DNA of 64,000 bases from an uncultured Ruminiclostridium sp. (GCA_947630175.1 CANRGJ010000001.1:186001-250000), one strand, 5' to 3'; counted from the stretch's first letter, positions 16,270 through 25,415 are shown. A program made the numbers and translations. Notes: generated from the letters alone by a model not told the origin.

Positions 16270-18498
16270 TTGAAAAAGAACAGTAAAAAAGAACAGCCGA
16301 GAAAAAATAACAGTTATCCTGACGCTTATATTGAAGGAGCAGGAATAATTGCAGAACAGCCTATAACCAATACTATCGAAGAAAACTATATGCCCTATGC
16401 TATGAGCGTAATAGTTTCAAGAGCGCTGCCCGAAATAGACGGTTTTAAGCCATCACACCGAAAACTGCTTTATACTATGTATAAAATGGGACTGCTTACC
16501 GGTCAGAGAACTAAGTCTGCAAATATTGTAGGGCAGACTATGCGACTCAATCCTCACGGCGATATGGCAATATACGAAACTATGGTTCGTCTTACAAGAG
16601 GAAACGAAACGTTGCTCCACCCGTATGTGGACAGCAAAGGAAATTTCGGAAAGGCATATTCAAGAGATATGTCTTTTGCCGCAAGCAGATATACGGAAGC
16701 AAAGCTGGACGGCATATGCAAAGAGCTTTTTTCCGATATTGACAAGGACACAGTCGACTTTGTGCCCAACTATGACAACACGATGACGGAGCCTGCTCTG
16801 CTCCCTGCAAAATTCCCGTCTATCCTTGTTAATAACAATGTGGGGATAGCCGTTTCAATGGCAAGCAATATCTGCTCATTCAATCTCAGCGAGGTATGTG
16901 AAACTGCAATAAGCCTTATGCGTGACCCGGAACACGATATTATTTCAACTCTCAAAGCGCCTGATTTTCCGGGAGGAGGCTTTATTGTATACGATGAAGA
17001 TGAACTGAAAAGGATTTATGATACCGGACGGGGTTCTGTCAAAGTCAGAGCCAAATACAACTTTGATGAAAATGAAAATGTTATTGAGATAACAGAGATA
17101 CCGCCCACCACAACGGTTGAGGCGATAATCGAACGAATCGTAGAGCTTGTAAAGGGCGGAAAGCTGAAAGAGATTTCGGATATTCGTGATGAAACCGATT
17201 TGTCGGGATTAAAACTGGCGATAGACGTTAAACGCCGCACTGACCCAAATGCGCTTATGCAAAAGCTGTTCAGGCTAACGCCTTTACAGGATTCCTTTGC
17301 CTGCAATTTCAACATTCTTATAAACGGCACGCCAAGGGTAATGGGTGTTCGTGAGATACTTAATGAATGGACGGAATTCAGAGTAAATTGTCTAAAACGA
17401 AGGATCACGTTTGACCTTGCAAAAAAGAAAGAAAAGCTGCACCTTTTGCTCGGACTTCAAAAAATCCTCCTTGACATAGACGAAGCAATAAGAATAATCC
17501 GTCAAACCGCAGAAGAAAACGAAGTCGTGCCAAACCTTATGGTAGGATTCGGAATAGACGAAATACAAGCCGAATATGTTGCAGAAATAAAACTGCGGCA
17601 TATAAACAAAGAGTATATTCTAAAACGGCTTGAGGAAATAAACGAATTAAAGTCCGATATAGACGATATGGAGGAAACGCTTGAAAGTCCTCGGAGAATA
17701 AAAAATATTATTATATCAGATTTAAAGGATATAATAGCCGAATACGGTCAACCGAGAAGGACGCTGTTGACATATTCTTCCGAAGAAATCGAAGAGATCG
17801 ACGAGGAAGAGCCTGACTATAATGTAAGCATTTTTGTAACTCAAGACGGATATTTCAAGAAAATAACTGCACAATCTCTTCGTATGAGTAGCGAACATAA
17901 ACTCAAGGAAAACGATATGATAGTGCTTGAGCAGGAGGTTTCAAACAAAAGCGATTTGATTTTCTTTACAAATACCGCTTTTGCTTATAAATATAAAGTA
18001 AGTCAGTTCGAGACCACCAAGGCAAGCGCTTTGGGAGATTATATCCCTGCGAAACTTGAATTTGAAAGCGGCGAAAGCCTTTTATTCACTGCTGTGACTC
18101 TTGATTACAGCGAAACGCTTATGATATTTTTTAAAAACGGAAAGTGCGCAAAAATACCGCTTTCTTCATACGAAACAAAAACCAACAGAAAAAAACTGGC
18201 TAATGCGTTCAATACCGATTCACCGATAGTTGCCGCTTTTGTGATAAAGGAATCCACTGATTTTATATTGCAGTCAAGCGCTGGAAAAGTAATTATCTTT
18301 TCATCTGATTTGCTTATGTCCAAGGCATCGAGAGAAACTCAAGGCGTTCAGGTCATGCGTCTTACAAAGTCTGAGCTTGCCGCAGTAAAGAAATATGAAG
18401 ACGGCTTGATAGAAAATGCAGATGAATATGTTGTAAAAAATATTCCCTCGGCAGGTAAAACGGCAGTATTTAACGCAGGACAAATGAAATTGGTATAA
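16270..18498 (+). CDS. Type IIA DNA topoisomerase, A subunit (GyrA/ParC-like, divergent)
   Basis: The 742-residue breakage-reunion subunit has the catalytic Tyr in AASRYTEAKL. A coiled-coil segment lies near residues 380-480 and a short beta-propeller-like tail follows. In the quinolone-resistance-determining region the usual HPHGDSAVYD is NPHGDMAIYE here, so the drug-contacting Ser is Met and the acidic partner is Glu. The start is uncertain: the TTG at 16270 is the best in-frame codon, but AAGGAGAG lies about 21 bases upstream, and an ATT at 16261 would have better spacing. It follows the B subunit by 53 bases, in the same transcript. Confidence 0.88.
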   Translation: MKKNSKKEQPRKNNSYPDAYIEGAGIIAEQPITNTIEENYMPYAMSVIVSRALPEIDGFKPSHRKLLYTMYKMGLLTGQRTKSANIVGQTMRLNPHGDMAIYETMVRLTRGNETLLHPYVDSKGNFGKAYSRDMSFAASRYTEAKLDGICKELFSDIDKDTVDFVPNYDNTMTEPALLPAKFPSILVNNNVGIAVSMASNICSFNLSEVCETAISLMRDPEHDIISTLKAPDFPGGGFIVYDEDELKRIYDTGRGSVKVRAKYNFDENENVIEITEIPPTTTVEAIIERIVELVKGGKLKEISDIRDETDLSGLKLAIDVKRRTDPNALMQKLFRLTPLQDSFACNFNILINGTPRVMGVREILNEWTEFRVNCLKRRITFDLAKKKEKLHLLLGLQKILLDIDEAIRIIRQTAEENEVVPNLMVGFGIDEIQAEYVAEIKLRHINKEYILKRLEEINELKSDIDDMEETLESPRRIKNIIISDLKDIIAEYGQPRRTLLTYSSEEIEEIDEEEPDYNVSIFVTQDGYFKKITAQSLRMSSEHKLKENDMIVLEQEVSNKSDLIFFTNTAFAYKYKVSQFETTKASALGDYIPAKLEFESGESLLFTAVTLDYSETLMIFFKNGKCAKIPLSSYETKTNRKKLANAFNTDSPIVAAFVIKESTDFILQSSAGKVIIFSSDLLMSKASRETQGVQVMRLTKSELAAVKKYEDGLIENADEYVVKNIPSAGKTAVFNAGQMKLV

Positions 18499-18505
18499 AT
18501 AAATA

Positions 18506-18534
18506 TTGCTATTTATTCCAATATGTGTTATAAT
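18506..18534 (+). promoter_or_regulatory. SigA promoter of the fhs operon
   Basis: TTGCTA (18506-18511), a 17-base spacer and TATAAT (18529-18534). Confidence 0.65.
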
Positions 18535-18551
18535 ATATTTTGTGTAGAACG

Positions 18552-18591
18552 CAGGACTTTTTGTCCTGAAATATGAATTTCATAGGAGGAC
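18552..18591 (+). promoter_or_regulatory. fhs leader with two alternative pairings
   Basis: CAGGAC (18552-18557) and GTCCTG (18563-18568) form a hairpin with a T5 loop. The same GTCCT can instead pair with AGGAC (18587-18591) in the ribosome site AGGAGGAC. Structure only; function not shown. Confidence 0.35.
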
Positions 18592-18597
18592 ATTTAA

Positions 18598-20268
18598 ATG
18601 CTGACTGATATTGAAATAGCCCAGAATGCCCAAATGAAGAAGATCAAGGATATTGCCGCTGATTTAGGCATATCTGAAGATGAGCTTGAGCCTTACGGTC
18701 ATTATAAGGCAAAAATAACCGAAGAATGTATCAAAAGGCTTGAAAACAAGCCTGACGGAAAGTTGATACTTGTTACCGCAATAAATCCCACTCCTGCCGG
18801 AGAGGGTAAAACAACAACCAGCATCGGACTTGCACAAGGAATGTATAAGTTGGGTAAAAAGGCTGTTCTTGCTTTGCGTGAGCCTTCTTTGGGACCTGTT
18901 TTCGGGATCAAAGGCGGAGCTGCAGGCGGCGGATATGCTCAGGTCGTTCCTATGGAGGACATAAATCTTCATTTTACAGGCGATATGCACGCCATTACAG
19001 CCGCAAACAATCTTCTTTGCGCACTGCTTGACAATCATGTTCAGCAGGGAAATGTTCTCGGAATAGATGTTCGCCGTGTTCAGATCAAGCGCTGTCTTGA
19101 TATGAACGACAGAGCGCTGAGAAACTGCATTGTTGGTCTTGGCACAAAAATGGACGGTATGCCCCGTGAGGATCATTTCTGCATAACAGTGGCTACTGAG
19201 ATAATGGCGATTCTATGTCTTGCCACAGATCTGAATGACTTAAAAAGGCGCTTGGGCAATATTCTTGTCGCCTATACATATGACGGAAAACCTGTTTTTG
19301 CAAGAGATCTGCAAGCGGTGGGCGCTATGACCGCGTTGCTTAAAACCGCTATAAACCCAAATCTGGTCCAGACTCTTGAAAATACTCCCGCAATAGTACA
19401 CGGCGGTCCATTTGCGAATATTGCACATGGCTGCAACTCTGTAAGAGCAACAAAGTTGGCTATGAAACTGGGCGAATATGCAGTCACTGAGGCAGGCTTC
19501 GGTTCTGACTTGGGCGCTGAAAAATTCTTTGATATAAAATGCCGTTTTGCAGGATTAAAGCCTGATTGCACCGTACTGGTCGCAACGATTCGTGCTTTGA
19601 AATACAACGGCGGTGTTCCCAAAACAGAGCTTACAGTGGAAAATCTTGAAGCGCTTAAAAAGGGAATAGTGAACCTGAAAACTCATATTGAAAATATGCA
19701 GAAATACGGTGTTCCCGTTGTGGTTGCCATAAATCATTTCTACACCGATACAGAGGCTGAAATAGAATATATCAAGACTTTCTGCAACGAGCTTGGCGTT
19801 AAGGTAGCATTTTCAGATGTATTCCTTAATGGTGGCGAGGGCGGAAAAGAGCTTGCTCAGGCTGTTATTGATACGATTGACAATACGGAGAGCCATTTTG
19901 CACCCATATACGATGAAAAGCTGACTATAAAAGAAAAACTGGATATTATCGCAAAAGAGATATACAGAGCTGACGGAGTTACCTATACGTCTCAGGCTGA
20001 AAAAACTATAAAAGAAATCGAAACGCTTGGCAGTGATAGGATCCCTGTATGTGTTGCAAAAACGCAGTATTCTCTTTCAGATGATCAAACCAAGCTTGGC
20101 AAGCCCGAAGGCTTTAATATCACTATTAGAGATGTAAAGCTGTCGTCTGGCGCAGGCTTTGTTGTGGCATACGCAGGGGATATAATGACAATGCCCGGAC
20201 TTCCCAAGGTTCCTGCCGCAAATAATATTGACGTTGATGATAACGGCGTTATAAGCGGGCTGTTTTAA
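18598..20268 (+). CDS. fhs: Formate-tetrahydrofolate ligase
   Basis: The enzyme condenses formate, ATP and THF to 10-formyl-THF. The 556-residue length and the P-loop-like [14 protein letters not shown] (about residue 65) are typical. So are [24 protein letters not shown] and the ending [16 protein letters not shown]. Together with GlyA, MetF and MetH in this window it completes a one-carbon network; no CO dehydrogenase is present to suggest full acetogenesis. AGGAGG precedes the ATG. The stop shares one base with the tsaE start. Confidence 0.97.
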   Translation: MLTDIEIAQNAQMKKIKDIAADLGISEDELEPYGHYKAKITEECIKRLENKPDGKLILVTAINPTPAGEGKTTTSIGLAQGMYKLGKKAVLALREPSLGPVFGIKGGAAGGGYAQVVPMEDINLHFTGDMHAITAANNLLCALLDNHVQQGNVLGIDVRRVQIKRCLDMNDRALRNCIVGLGTKMDGMPREDHFCITVATEIMAILCLATDLNDLKRRLGNILVAYTYDGKPVFARDLQAVGAMTALLKTAINPNLVQTLENTPAIVHGGPFANIAHGCNSVRATKLAMKLGEYAVTEAGFGSDLGAEKFFDIKCRFAGLKPDCTVLVATIRALKYNGGVPKTELTVENLEALKKGIVNLKTHIENMQKYGVPVVVAINHFYTDTEAEIEYIKTFCNELGVKVAFSDVFLNGGEGGKELAQAVIDTIDNTESHFAPIYDEKLTIKEKLDIIAKEIYRADGVTYTSQAEKTIKEIETLGSDRIPVCVAKTQYSLSDDQTKLGKPEGFNITIRDVKLSSGAGFVVAYAGDIMTMPGLPKVPAANNIDVDDNGVISGLF

Positions 20269-20693
20269 TGGAAAAGTTTTTTTCTGAATGCGTCAATGAT
20301 ACCGAAAAAATAGCTTTTGACTTTGCAAATAAGCTGAAAGCGGACGATGTTGTTCTGTACAGAGGAGAAATGGGAGTGGGAAAAACCTATTTCACCAAAG
20401 GAATAGCAAAGGCATTCGGTATTGAAGATGAGGTAACAAGCCCTACGTTTGCGCTTATAAATGAATATTACGGAAAAATCAATATTTTTCATTTTGATTT
20501 GTTCAGGATAAGCAGTTTTGATGAACTTTATTCTATTGGCTTTTTTGATTATTTTGGAAGAAACGGAGTCTTATGCATAGAATGGAGCGAAAATATAAAC
20601 TTTGAAGTAGATTATCCTGAAAGCGTATATTTGGTTTCTATAAATAAAACAGGCGAAACAAGCCGTGAAATAATTATTGAAAAGGTCAAATAA
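20268..20693 (+). CDS. tsaE: TsaE, ATPase of tRNA t6A synthesis
   Basis: The 141-residue protein has Walker A GEMGVGKTYFTKG, the switch motif SPTFALINEY and HFDLFRI. TsaE is the ATPase that supports the TsaB-TsaD complex in adding threonylcarbamoyl to A37 of ANN-decoding tRNAs. tsaB follows directly with a one-base overlap; tsaD is not in the window. The start ATG overlaps the fhs stop codon, so translation is probably coupled. Confidence 0.94.
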   Translation: MEKFFSECVNDTEKIAFDFANKLKADDVVLYRGEMGVGKTYFTKGIAKAFGIEDEVTSPTFALINEYYGKINIFHFDLFRISSFDELYSIGFFDYFGRNGVLCIEWSENINFEVDYPESVYLVSINKTGETSREIIIEKVK

Positions 20694-21412
20694 TGCTGAT
20701 TTTAGGTTTAGATTCCTCTGCCATTGCAGGCTCGTGCGCTTTATGTGATATTTCCTCGGAAAAGGTGACGGTTATTGCAAGTTCATTTGTGAACACAAAG
20801 CTGACTCATTCCCAGACGCTTCTTCCGATGGCTGAAGAGATGTTGAAAAACTCAGGCGTGTCCCTTGAAGATGTAGATCTGTTAGCAGTCAATAACGGCC
20901 CCGGTTCATTTACGGGAATAAGGATAGGCGTTGCCGCCGTTAAGGGTCTTGCTTTTGTGTCAAATAAGCCTTGCGTTGGTGTTTCAACTCTTCATTCCCT
21001 TGCGTATAACCTTATTGGGCGGGAATGTATAGTGTGCGCTGTAATGGACGCTCGTTGCAATCAGTTTTATAACGCTTTGTTTGAAGTTGAAGGAGATAAG
21101 ATAATCAGACTGACAGACGACAGGGCTCTTTCCTCCGATGATTTAACGGAAGAATTAAAAAAATATAAAGATAGATCTGTTATTTTAGTGGGCGACGGCG
21201 CGGAGATTGCTTATAAAAAGCTTTGCAGTGAAAATATTTTGCTTGCTCCGCCTACGATAAGATTGCAAAGAGCTGAAAGCGTATGTCTTGCGGCAACGGG
21301 GTATAAAACCGTTAGTGCGCAGGAGCTTCTTCCTTTATATCTCAGACTGCCGCAGGCTGAAAGGGAACGGCTTGCAAAGATAAATGAAAATAAAACGGAG
21401 GAAAGAAAATGA
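20693..21412 (+). CDS. tsaB: TsaB, partner subunit in tRNA t6A synthesis
   Basis: The 239-residue ASKHA-fold protein has the N-terminal GLDSSAIAGSCALCD and the family signature NNGPGSFTGIRIG (about residues 66-78). TsaB dimerises with the catalytic subunit TsaD and is required for its activity; it lacks the metal site itself. The C-terminus ends in a LPLYLR(L)PQAER motif common to TsaB. It overlaps rpiB by 4 bases. Confidence 0.94.
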   Translation: MLILGLDSSAIAGSCALCDISSEKVTVIASSFVNTKLTHSQTLLPMAEEMLKNSGVSLEDVDLLAVNNGPGSFTGIRIGVAAVKGLAFVSNKPCVGVSTLHSLAYNLIGRECIVCAVMDARCNQFYNALFEVEGDKIIRLTDDRALSSDDLTEELKKYKDRSVILVGDGAEIAYKKLCSENILLAPPTIRLQRAESVCLAATGYKTVSAQELLPLYLRLPQAERERLAKINENKTEERK

Positions 21413-21834
21413 TAGTTTTAGGCAGTGACAGCGCAGGAACTGAATTAAAAAAGCATATCCTGGAATATCTTGACGAAAACGGATATGAATATTCAGACTG
21501 CGGAGAGAATAAAGATTATCCTGACATTGCCGAAACAGTTTGTAAAAAAATCGTTTCAGGCGAGGCGGATAAGGGAATTTTGATTTGCGGAACGGGTATT
21601 GGGATATCAATGGCGGCAAACAAGGTGAAAGGTATTCGCGCTGCGGCGTGCAGCGATTACTTCTCCGCAAAATATACAAGGCTTCACAATGACGCAAATG
21701 TTTTATGTCTTGGCGGAAGAGTTATTTCATACGGACTTGCATCTGAGCTTGTGAACGTATTTTTAAATACAGAATTTGAAGGCGGTCGCCATGCCGCCCG
21801 TGTTGAAAAAATAATGAAATTGGAGGAAAAATAA
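21409..21834 (+). CDS. rpiB: Ribose 5-phosphate isomerase B
   Basis: The 141-residue protein belongs to the RpiB/LacAB family. The phosphate loop [19 protein letters not shown] (about 64-82) carries the catalytic Cys just before it (ICGTGIG), and [12 protein letters not shown] is the second signature. It interconverts ribulose 5-phosphate and ribose 5-phosphate. Placed before upp, it links pentose phosphates to PRPP-dependent salvage. GGAGG lies before the ATG inside tsaB. Confidence 0.93.
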   Translation: MIVLGSDSAGTELKKHILEYLDENGYEYSDCGENKDYPDIAETVCKKIVSGEADKGILICGTGIGISMAANKVKGIRAAACSDYFSAKYTRLHNDANVLCLGGRVISYGLASELVNVFLNTEFEGGRHAARVEKIMKLEEK

Positions 21835-21839
21835 GCGCT

Positions 21840-22475
21840 ATGGAAATGCTCAATATTCTCGATCACCCTCTTTTACAGCATAAGGTGTCACTTCTTCGTG
21901 ACAAAAATACGGGCTCAAAGGAGTTTCGTGAACTTGTTTCCGAAATTGCAATGTTGATGAGCTATGAGGCTACCCGTGATCTTCCTTTGAAACAGGTTGA
22001 AATTCAGACTCCTGTTGCAATTGCAAAGTCAAATATCATTTCAGGCAGAAAGGTAGCGCTTATTCCCATACTCAGAGCCGGTCTTGGTATGGTCGAGGGC
22101 GCAGTTGCGCTTATTCCTGCCGCTAAAGTAGGACATATCGGAATTTGCCGTGACGACGACCACAAAAACGGCAGCGTTCACGTTTACTACTGCAAGCTGC
22201 CGTTCGACATCAAGGAACGTGACGTTATCGTGATGGACCTTATGCTTGGAACAGGTCTGACGGCGGTAAAAGCCATAGATGAAATAAAGAAGGTCGGCGC
22301 ACGCTCTATCAAATTTATGACTGTTGTTGCTTGTCCAGAGGGAGTAAAGGCTCTTCAGGAGACTCATCCCGACGTTCATATATACTGCGGAGCGCTTGAT
22401 GAAGGACTGAATGAAGATCTGTATATCGTTCCCGGTATAGGTGACGGAGGAGACAGGATATTTGGCACAAAATAA
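21840..22475 (+). CDS. upp: Uracil phosphoribosyltransferase
   Basis: The enzyme makes UMP from uracil and PRPP. The 211-residue protein has the PRPP-binding loop [13 protein letters not shown], the [10 protein letters not shown] segment and the uracil-binding tail [21 protein letters not shown] lies about 13 bases before the ATG at 21840; ATG 21846 (MLNILDHPL) is also possible. It is the last gene of the fhs operon and is followed by a terminator. Confidence 0.96.
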   Translation: MEMLNILDHPLLQHKVSLLRDKNTGSKEFRELVSEIAMLMSYEATRDLPLKQVEIQTPVAIAKSNIISGRKVALIPILRAGLGMVEGAVALIPAAKVGHIGICRDDDHKNGSVHVYYCKLPFDIKERDVIVMDLMLGTGLTAVKAIDEIKKVGARSIKFMTVVACPEGVKALQETHPDVHIYCGALDEGLNEDLYIVPGIGDGGDRIFGTK

Positions 22476-22506
22476 TCTTTTTAAAATATATGACTTTATA
22501 AAACAA

Positions 22507-22540
22507 AAACCGCATTTCACTTTGTTGTGAAATGCGGTTT
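22507..22540 (+). terminator. Terminator of the fhs-upp operon
   Basis: Stem AAACCGCATTTCAC / GTGAAATGCGGTTT with loop TTTGTT. It can also act on the reverse strand after pduL. Confidence 0.88.
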
Positions 22541-22555
22541 GTTTTATATGACCTA

Positions 22556-22597
22556 TTAAAGCTCTTTGATTATTTCGCTGTAAAGGTCGGGTGTAGC
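22556..22597 (-). pseudogene. Duplicated 3' tail of pduL (remnant)
   Basis: On the reverse strand this reads ATPDLYSEIIKEL followed by a stop (22556-22558). It is a near copy of the real pduL end, ATPDLYGEIIKVNQR. Bases 22565-22597 match 22633-22665 at 30 of 33 positions. No upstream coding part survives, so it is a scar of a partial tandem duplication or of replacement of the gene's end. Confidence 0.7.
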
Positions 22598-22617
22598 ATG
22601 TTACGCCCGCCTTATTA

Positions 22618-23202
22618 CTATCTTTGATTTACTTTGATTATTTCACCGTAAAGGTCGGGCGTAGCTCCGACAGAATTGGATTCGTCAGTATCGATATGCA
22701 TTGCGTCTGCAAAATTTTCGCTTACTCTTATAACAACGTCACCGAGAATTGCCGACCTTTCGGGAGTAGTTATCTTTACCCAAACGTTGTCCTTGTTCTT
22801 GACGCCCAGCTTTTCAGCAGATTCAGGCGTAAGATGAATATGTCGCTTTGCAACGATAACGCCTTCGCTTATTTCTACCTCGCCGCAGGGACCTACCAAT
22901 TTGCAGCTGGGTGTTCCTGCAATATCTCCGCTTTCTCTTATAACGATAGGCACACCTATTGAACGCGCGTCTGTTGCGGAAAGCTCTACCTGATTTGCAG
23001 AACGGCAGGGACCTAAAATAGAAACGTTAGCCAGCGACTTTTTAGGACCAACTACCGTAATTCTTTCCTCGCTTGCAAATTGACCTGGCTGGGAAAGGTC
23101 TTTTTTCTTTGTAAGCTCAGCGCCCTTTCCGAAAAGGATTTCAAGGGTCTCTTTGGTAACGTGAACGTGCCTTGCTGAGGTTTCAACTAAAATCTTTGAC
23201 AT
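22618..23202 (-). CDS. pduL: PduL-type phosphotransacetylase
   Basis: The 194-residue protein belongs to the PduL family, which is unrelated to Pta and swaps CoA and phosphate on acetyl or propanoyl groups. Two His-rich metal motifs are visible, ARHVHVT and KRHIHLTP, inside the two beta-barrel halves. There is no N-terminal encapsulation helix and no microcompartment gene nearby. It is therefore probably the housekeeping enzyme that makes acetyl phosphate for AckA. TTCAGGAGG lies before the start. A 35-residue membrane-protein gene lies 22 bases upstream in the same orientation. Confidence 0.92.
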   Translation of the reverse strand: MSKILVETSARHVHVTKETLEILFGKGAELTKKKDLSQPGQFASEERITVVGPKKSLANVSILGPCRSANQVELSATDARSIGVPIVIRESGDIAGTPSCKLVGPCGEVEISEGVIVAKRHIHLTPESAEKLGVKNKDNVWVKITTPERSAILGDVVIRVSENFADAMHIDTDESNSVGATPDLYGEIIKVNQR

Positions 23203-23224
23203 AAATTTTTGCCTCCTGAATTTT

Positions 23225-23332
23225 TTAGAATAAAAGTGATGAAAGGATATAGCCTACTGCAATTATAACAGCTAAAGCAAAAGCGCCTATTTTTATCCAA
23301 AGCTGCATTTTTTCTCTTGTTTTTAGCTTCAT
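23225..23332 (-). CDS. 35-residue single-pass membrane protein
   Basis: This short reverse-strand frame begins with ATG at 23330-23332 and ends with TAA at 23225-23227. The product starts MKLKTREKMQLWIKIGAF and continues into one hydrophobic helix, ending SSLLF. The leader has GGAAGGAAGTGAAAAGG directly upstream and a TATAAT (23365-23370) at promoter distance. The basic N-terminus plus single helix resembles tiny DUF4044-like proteins of Firmicutes. Its position 22 bases before pduL suggests co-transcription. The function is unknown. Confidence 0.65.
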   Translation of the reverse strand: MKLKTREKMQLWIKIGAFALAVIIAVGYILSSLLF

Positions 23333-23436
23333 CCTTTTCACTTCCTTCCTTTTTACTTAACATAATTATAGCATATATCTCTATATTTTTCCAGTACTTT
23401 TTAAAATTTTTGAAGCATAACATTTGTTTTTCACAA

Positions 23437-23465
23437 TTGATTTTTTGGCTTTAATATGTTAAAAT
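23437..23465 (+). promoter_or_regulatory. Promoter of the RlmN/Cfr-like gene
   Basis: TTGATT (23437-23442), a 17-base spacer and TAAAAT (23460-23465). Confidence 0.6.
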
Positions 23466-23495
23466 AAAATTATTACAAAATCAAAGGAATATAAA

Positions 23496-24494
23496 ATGGA
23501 TTTTTTCGGAATGACTCTTGCTTCTTTGGAGAATTTTTTTCATCAGCAAGGAGAGAATAAAGCTAAGGCAAAGATACTTTTTAAGTCTGTTTACAGAAAC
23601 AGACAAGCGGTTGAAAATATTGCTGAATTCAGCGATAAAACAAAACAATTGATAATGGACAATTTTAATTTTGATTTGCCCAAGCAAGTCACAATGCAGG
23701 ATGACGGAAAAACTGCAAAGGCTTTGCTCTCTTTTTCTAATGGAAATAAAGCCGAAACCGTTATAATGCGCCATGATTACGGAGCAGGTCTATGTGTATC
23801 TACGCAGATAGGCTGTTCAATGGGCTGCAAATTTTGTCAAAGCGGAAAACTGAAAAAAAGACGTGATCTTACAGCAGGCGAAATGACGTCTCAGGTGTTA
23901 TTTATGCGGCAATATTGCGAAATCAAACATATTTCTATTATGGGAATAGGCGAGCCGTTGGATAATTTTGATAACCTGAAGGATTTTATTGAAATACTAT
24001 CCTGCCCTTATGGTCTTGCTTTTGGCGGTAAAAATATAACGCTGTCAACTTGTGGTATTATACCGCAAATCAAAAGGCTTTCTGAAATCAACTGCCAATT
24101 TAATTTAGCTGTAAGCCTTCATGCCCCCACGGACGAGCTACGTTCACAAATAATGCCGATAAATAAAAAATACGGCATAGCAGAGTTGATAGAAACGGTA
24201 AAAGAATATTCAGACAATTATGGAAAGCGGATCGCTTTTGAGTATATTTTGCTTGATGGAATAAACGACAGCGCAGAAAACGCTGTTCAGCTTGCAGAAC
24301 TTATAAAGGGGATAAACTGTTATGTAAACCTTATTCCGTATAACGAAACCGAAAGTTCAGAATTTAAAAGGTCGAAAAATGCGGATATATTTTTTGATAC
24401 ATTAAAAAAGAGTGGTGTGAACGCAATATTTCGCAGGGAATTTGGAACGGGGATAAAGGCCGCCTGCGGACAATTAAGTTCTGAATACGATTGA
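23496..24494 (+). CDS. RlmN/Cfr-family radical SAM methyltransferase (divergent)
   Basis: The 332-residue protein has the radical SAM cluster motif CSMGCKFC, the SAM-binding GIGEPLDN and the C-terminal catalytic-Cys motif AACGQL. RlmN methylates C2 of A2503 in 23S rRNA and of A37 in some tRNAs; Cfr methylates C8 of A2503. Several spots differ from standard RlmN: GIGEP for GMGEP, CQSGK after the cluster, and FRREFGTGIKAACGQL where RlmN has a GxDIxAACGQL pattern. It could be a second paralogue with a changed target. It has its own promoter and stands alone. Confidence 0.8.
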   Translation: MDFFGMTLASLENFFHQQGENKAKAKILFKSVYRNRQAVENIAEFSDKTKQLIMDNFNFDLPKQVTMQDDGKTAKALLSFSNGNKAETVIMRHDYGAGLCVSTQIGCSMGCKFCQSGKLKKRRDLTAGEMTSQVLFMRQYCEIKHISIMGIGEPLDNFDNLKDFIEILSCPYGLAFGGKNITLSTCGIIPQIKRLSEINCQFNLAVSLHAPTDELRSQIMPINKKYGIAELIETVKEYSDNYGKRIAFEYILLDGINDSAENAVQLAELIKGINCYVNLIPYNETESSEFKRSKNADIFFDTLKKSGVNAIFRREFGTGIKAACGQLSSEYD

Positions 24495-24519
24495 CAATTA
24501 CGCCGCTTTTTGATACAAT
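24491..24519 (+). promoter_or_regulatory. SigA promoter of mrp
   Basis: TTGACA (24491-24496) overlaps the stop of the preceding gene; then a 17-base spacer and TACAAT (24514-24519). Confidence 0.7.
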
Positions 24520-24558
24520 ATATAAAGCGAAACATTTATAATGAAAGGAATTATAATT

Positions 24559-25389
24559 ATGAGCGAATGTACACATGACTGCTCCTCCTGCGGTGAAAGC
24601 TGTTCCTCACGTCAGAGTGAGCAAACAAGCTTTATAGAGCAGCCTCATAAAATGTCTAAAATAAACAAAGTAATTGCCGTTGTAAGCGGAAAAGGCGGAG
24701 TGGGAAAAAGTATGGTCACATCTATGCTTGCCGCCATTTCCAATAAAAAGGGAAATCACACCGCAATTCTCGATGCGGACGTAACAGGTCCTTCTATTCC
24801 TCAGGTTTTCGGACTTCACAGCCGTGCTTACGGCGATGAAAACGGGATACTTCCTGTAATGACCAAAAAGGGAATAAGCGTAATGTCCTTAAATCTTCTT
24901 CTTGAAGATGAAAAAGCACCCGTGATCTGGAGAGGACCCGTTATTGCAGGCGTAGTTAAACAGTTCTGGACGGACGTTATCTGGGGCGATGTAGACTATA
25001 TGTTTATAGATATGCCTCCGGGAACGGGTGATGTGCCTTTGACAGTTTTCCAGTCCATTCCCGTTGACGGAATTATCGTAGTTACCAGTCCTCAGGAGCT
25101 TGTTTCTATGGTAGTTGAAAAGGCAGTGAATATGGCAAAGACAATGAATATCCCTATTCTCGGAATAATTGAGAATATGAGCTATTTTAAGTGCGACCAA
25201 TGCGGAAAGGAACACAATATTTTCGGTGAAAGTCATATAAATTCCGAGGCTGAGAAATTCGGTATAAAATCAGTTTGCAGACTTCCTATAAATCCTGTTA
25301 TTGCATCAATGGCGGACAATGGACAGGGTGACGAAATGGAAGAGCCTGTACTTGATGAATTTTTTTTAAAGATTACGGCAACGCTTTAA
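24559..25389 (+). CDS. mrp: Mrp/NBP35-family iron-sulfur carrier ATPase
   Basis: The protein (276 residues from this start) has the deviant Walker A GKGGVGKSM, DADVTGPS and the CxxC pair in YFKCDQCGKEH that bridges a cluster in the dimer. The N-terminus has an added Cys cluster, CTHDCSSCGESC, typical of clostridial members. Mrp proteins load iron-sulfur clusters onto target enzymes. The start at 24559 is chosen because GAAAGGA (24543-24549) lies before it; the in-frame ATG at 24541 would leave that site unused. Confidence 0.92.
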   Translation: MSECTHDCSSCGESCSSRQSEQTSFIEQPHKMSKINKVIAVVSGKGGVGKSMVTSMLAAISNKKGNHTAILDADVTGPSIPQVFGLHSRAYGDENGILPVMTKKGISVMSLNLLLEDEKAPVIWRGPVIAGVVKQFWTDVIWGDVDYMFIDMPPGTGDVPLTVFQSIPVDGIIVVTSPQELVSMVVEKAVNMAKTMNIPILGIIENMSYFKCDQCGKEHNIFGESHINSEAEKFGIKSVCRLPINPVIASMADNGQGDEMEEPVLDEFFLKITATL

Positions 25390-25415
25390 ATATTGTGACT
25401 TTGGGAGTTTATTGT

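Noticed and set aside
23187-23423. 78-residue reverse-strand frame before pduL
   Set aside because: Overlaps pduL's start and the real 35-residue frame; no ribosome site and no domain-like sequence.
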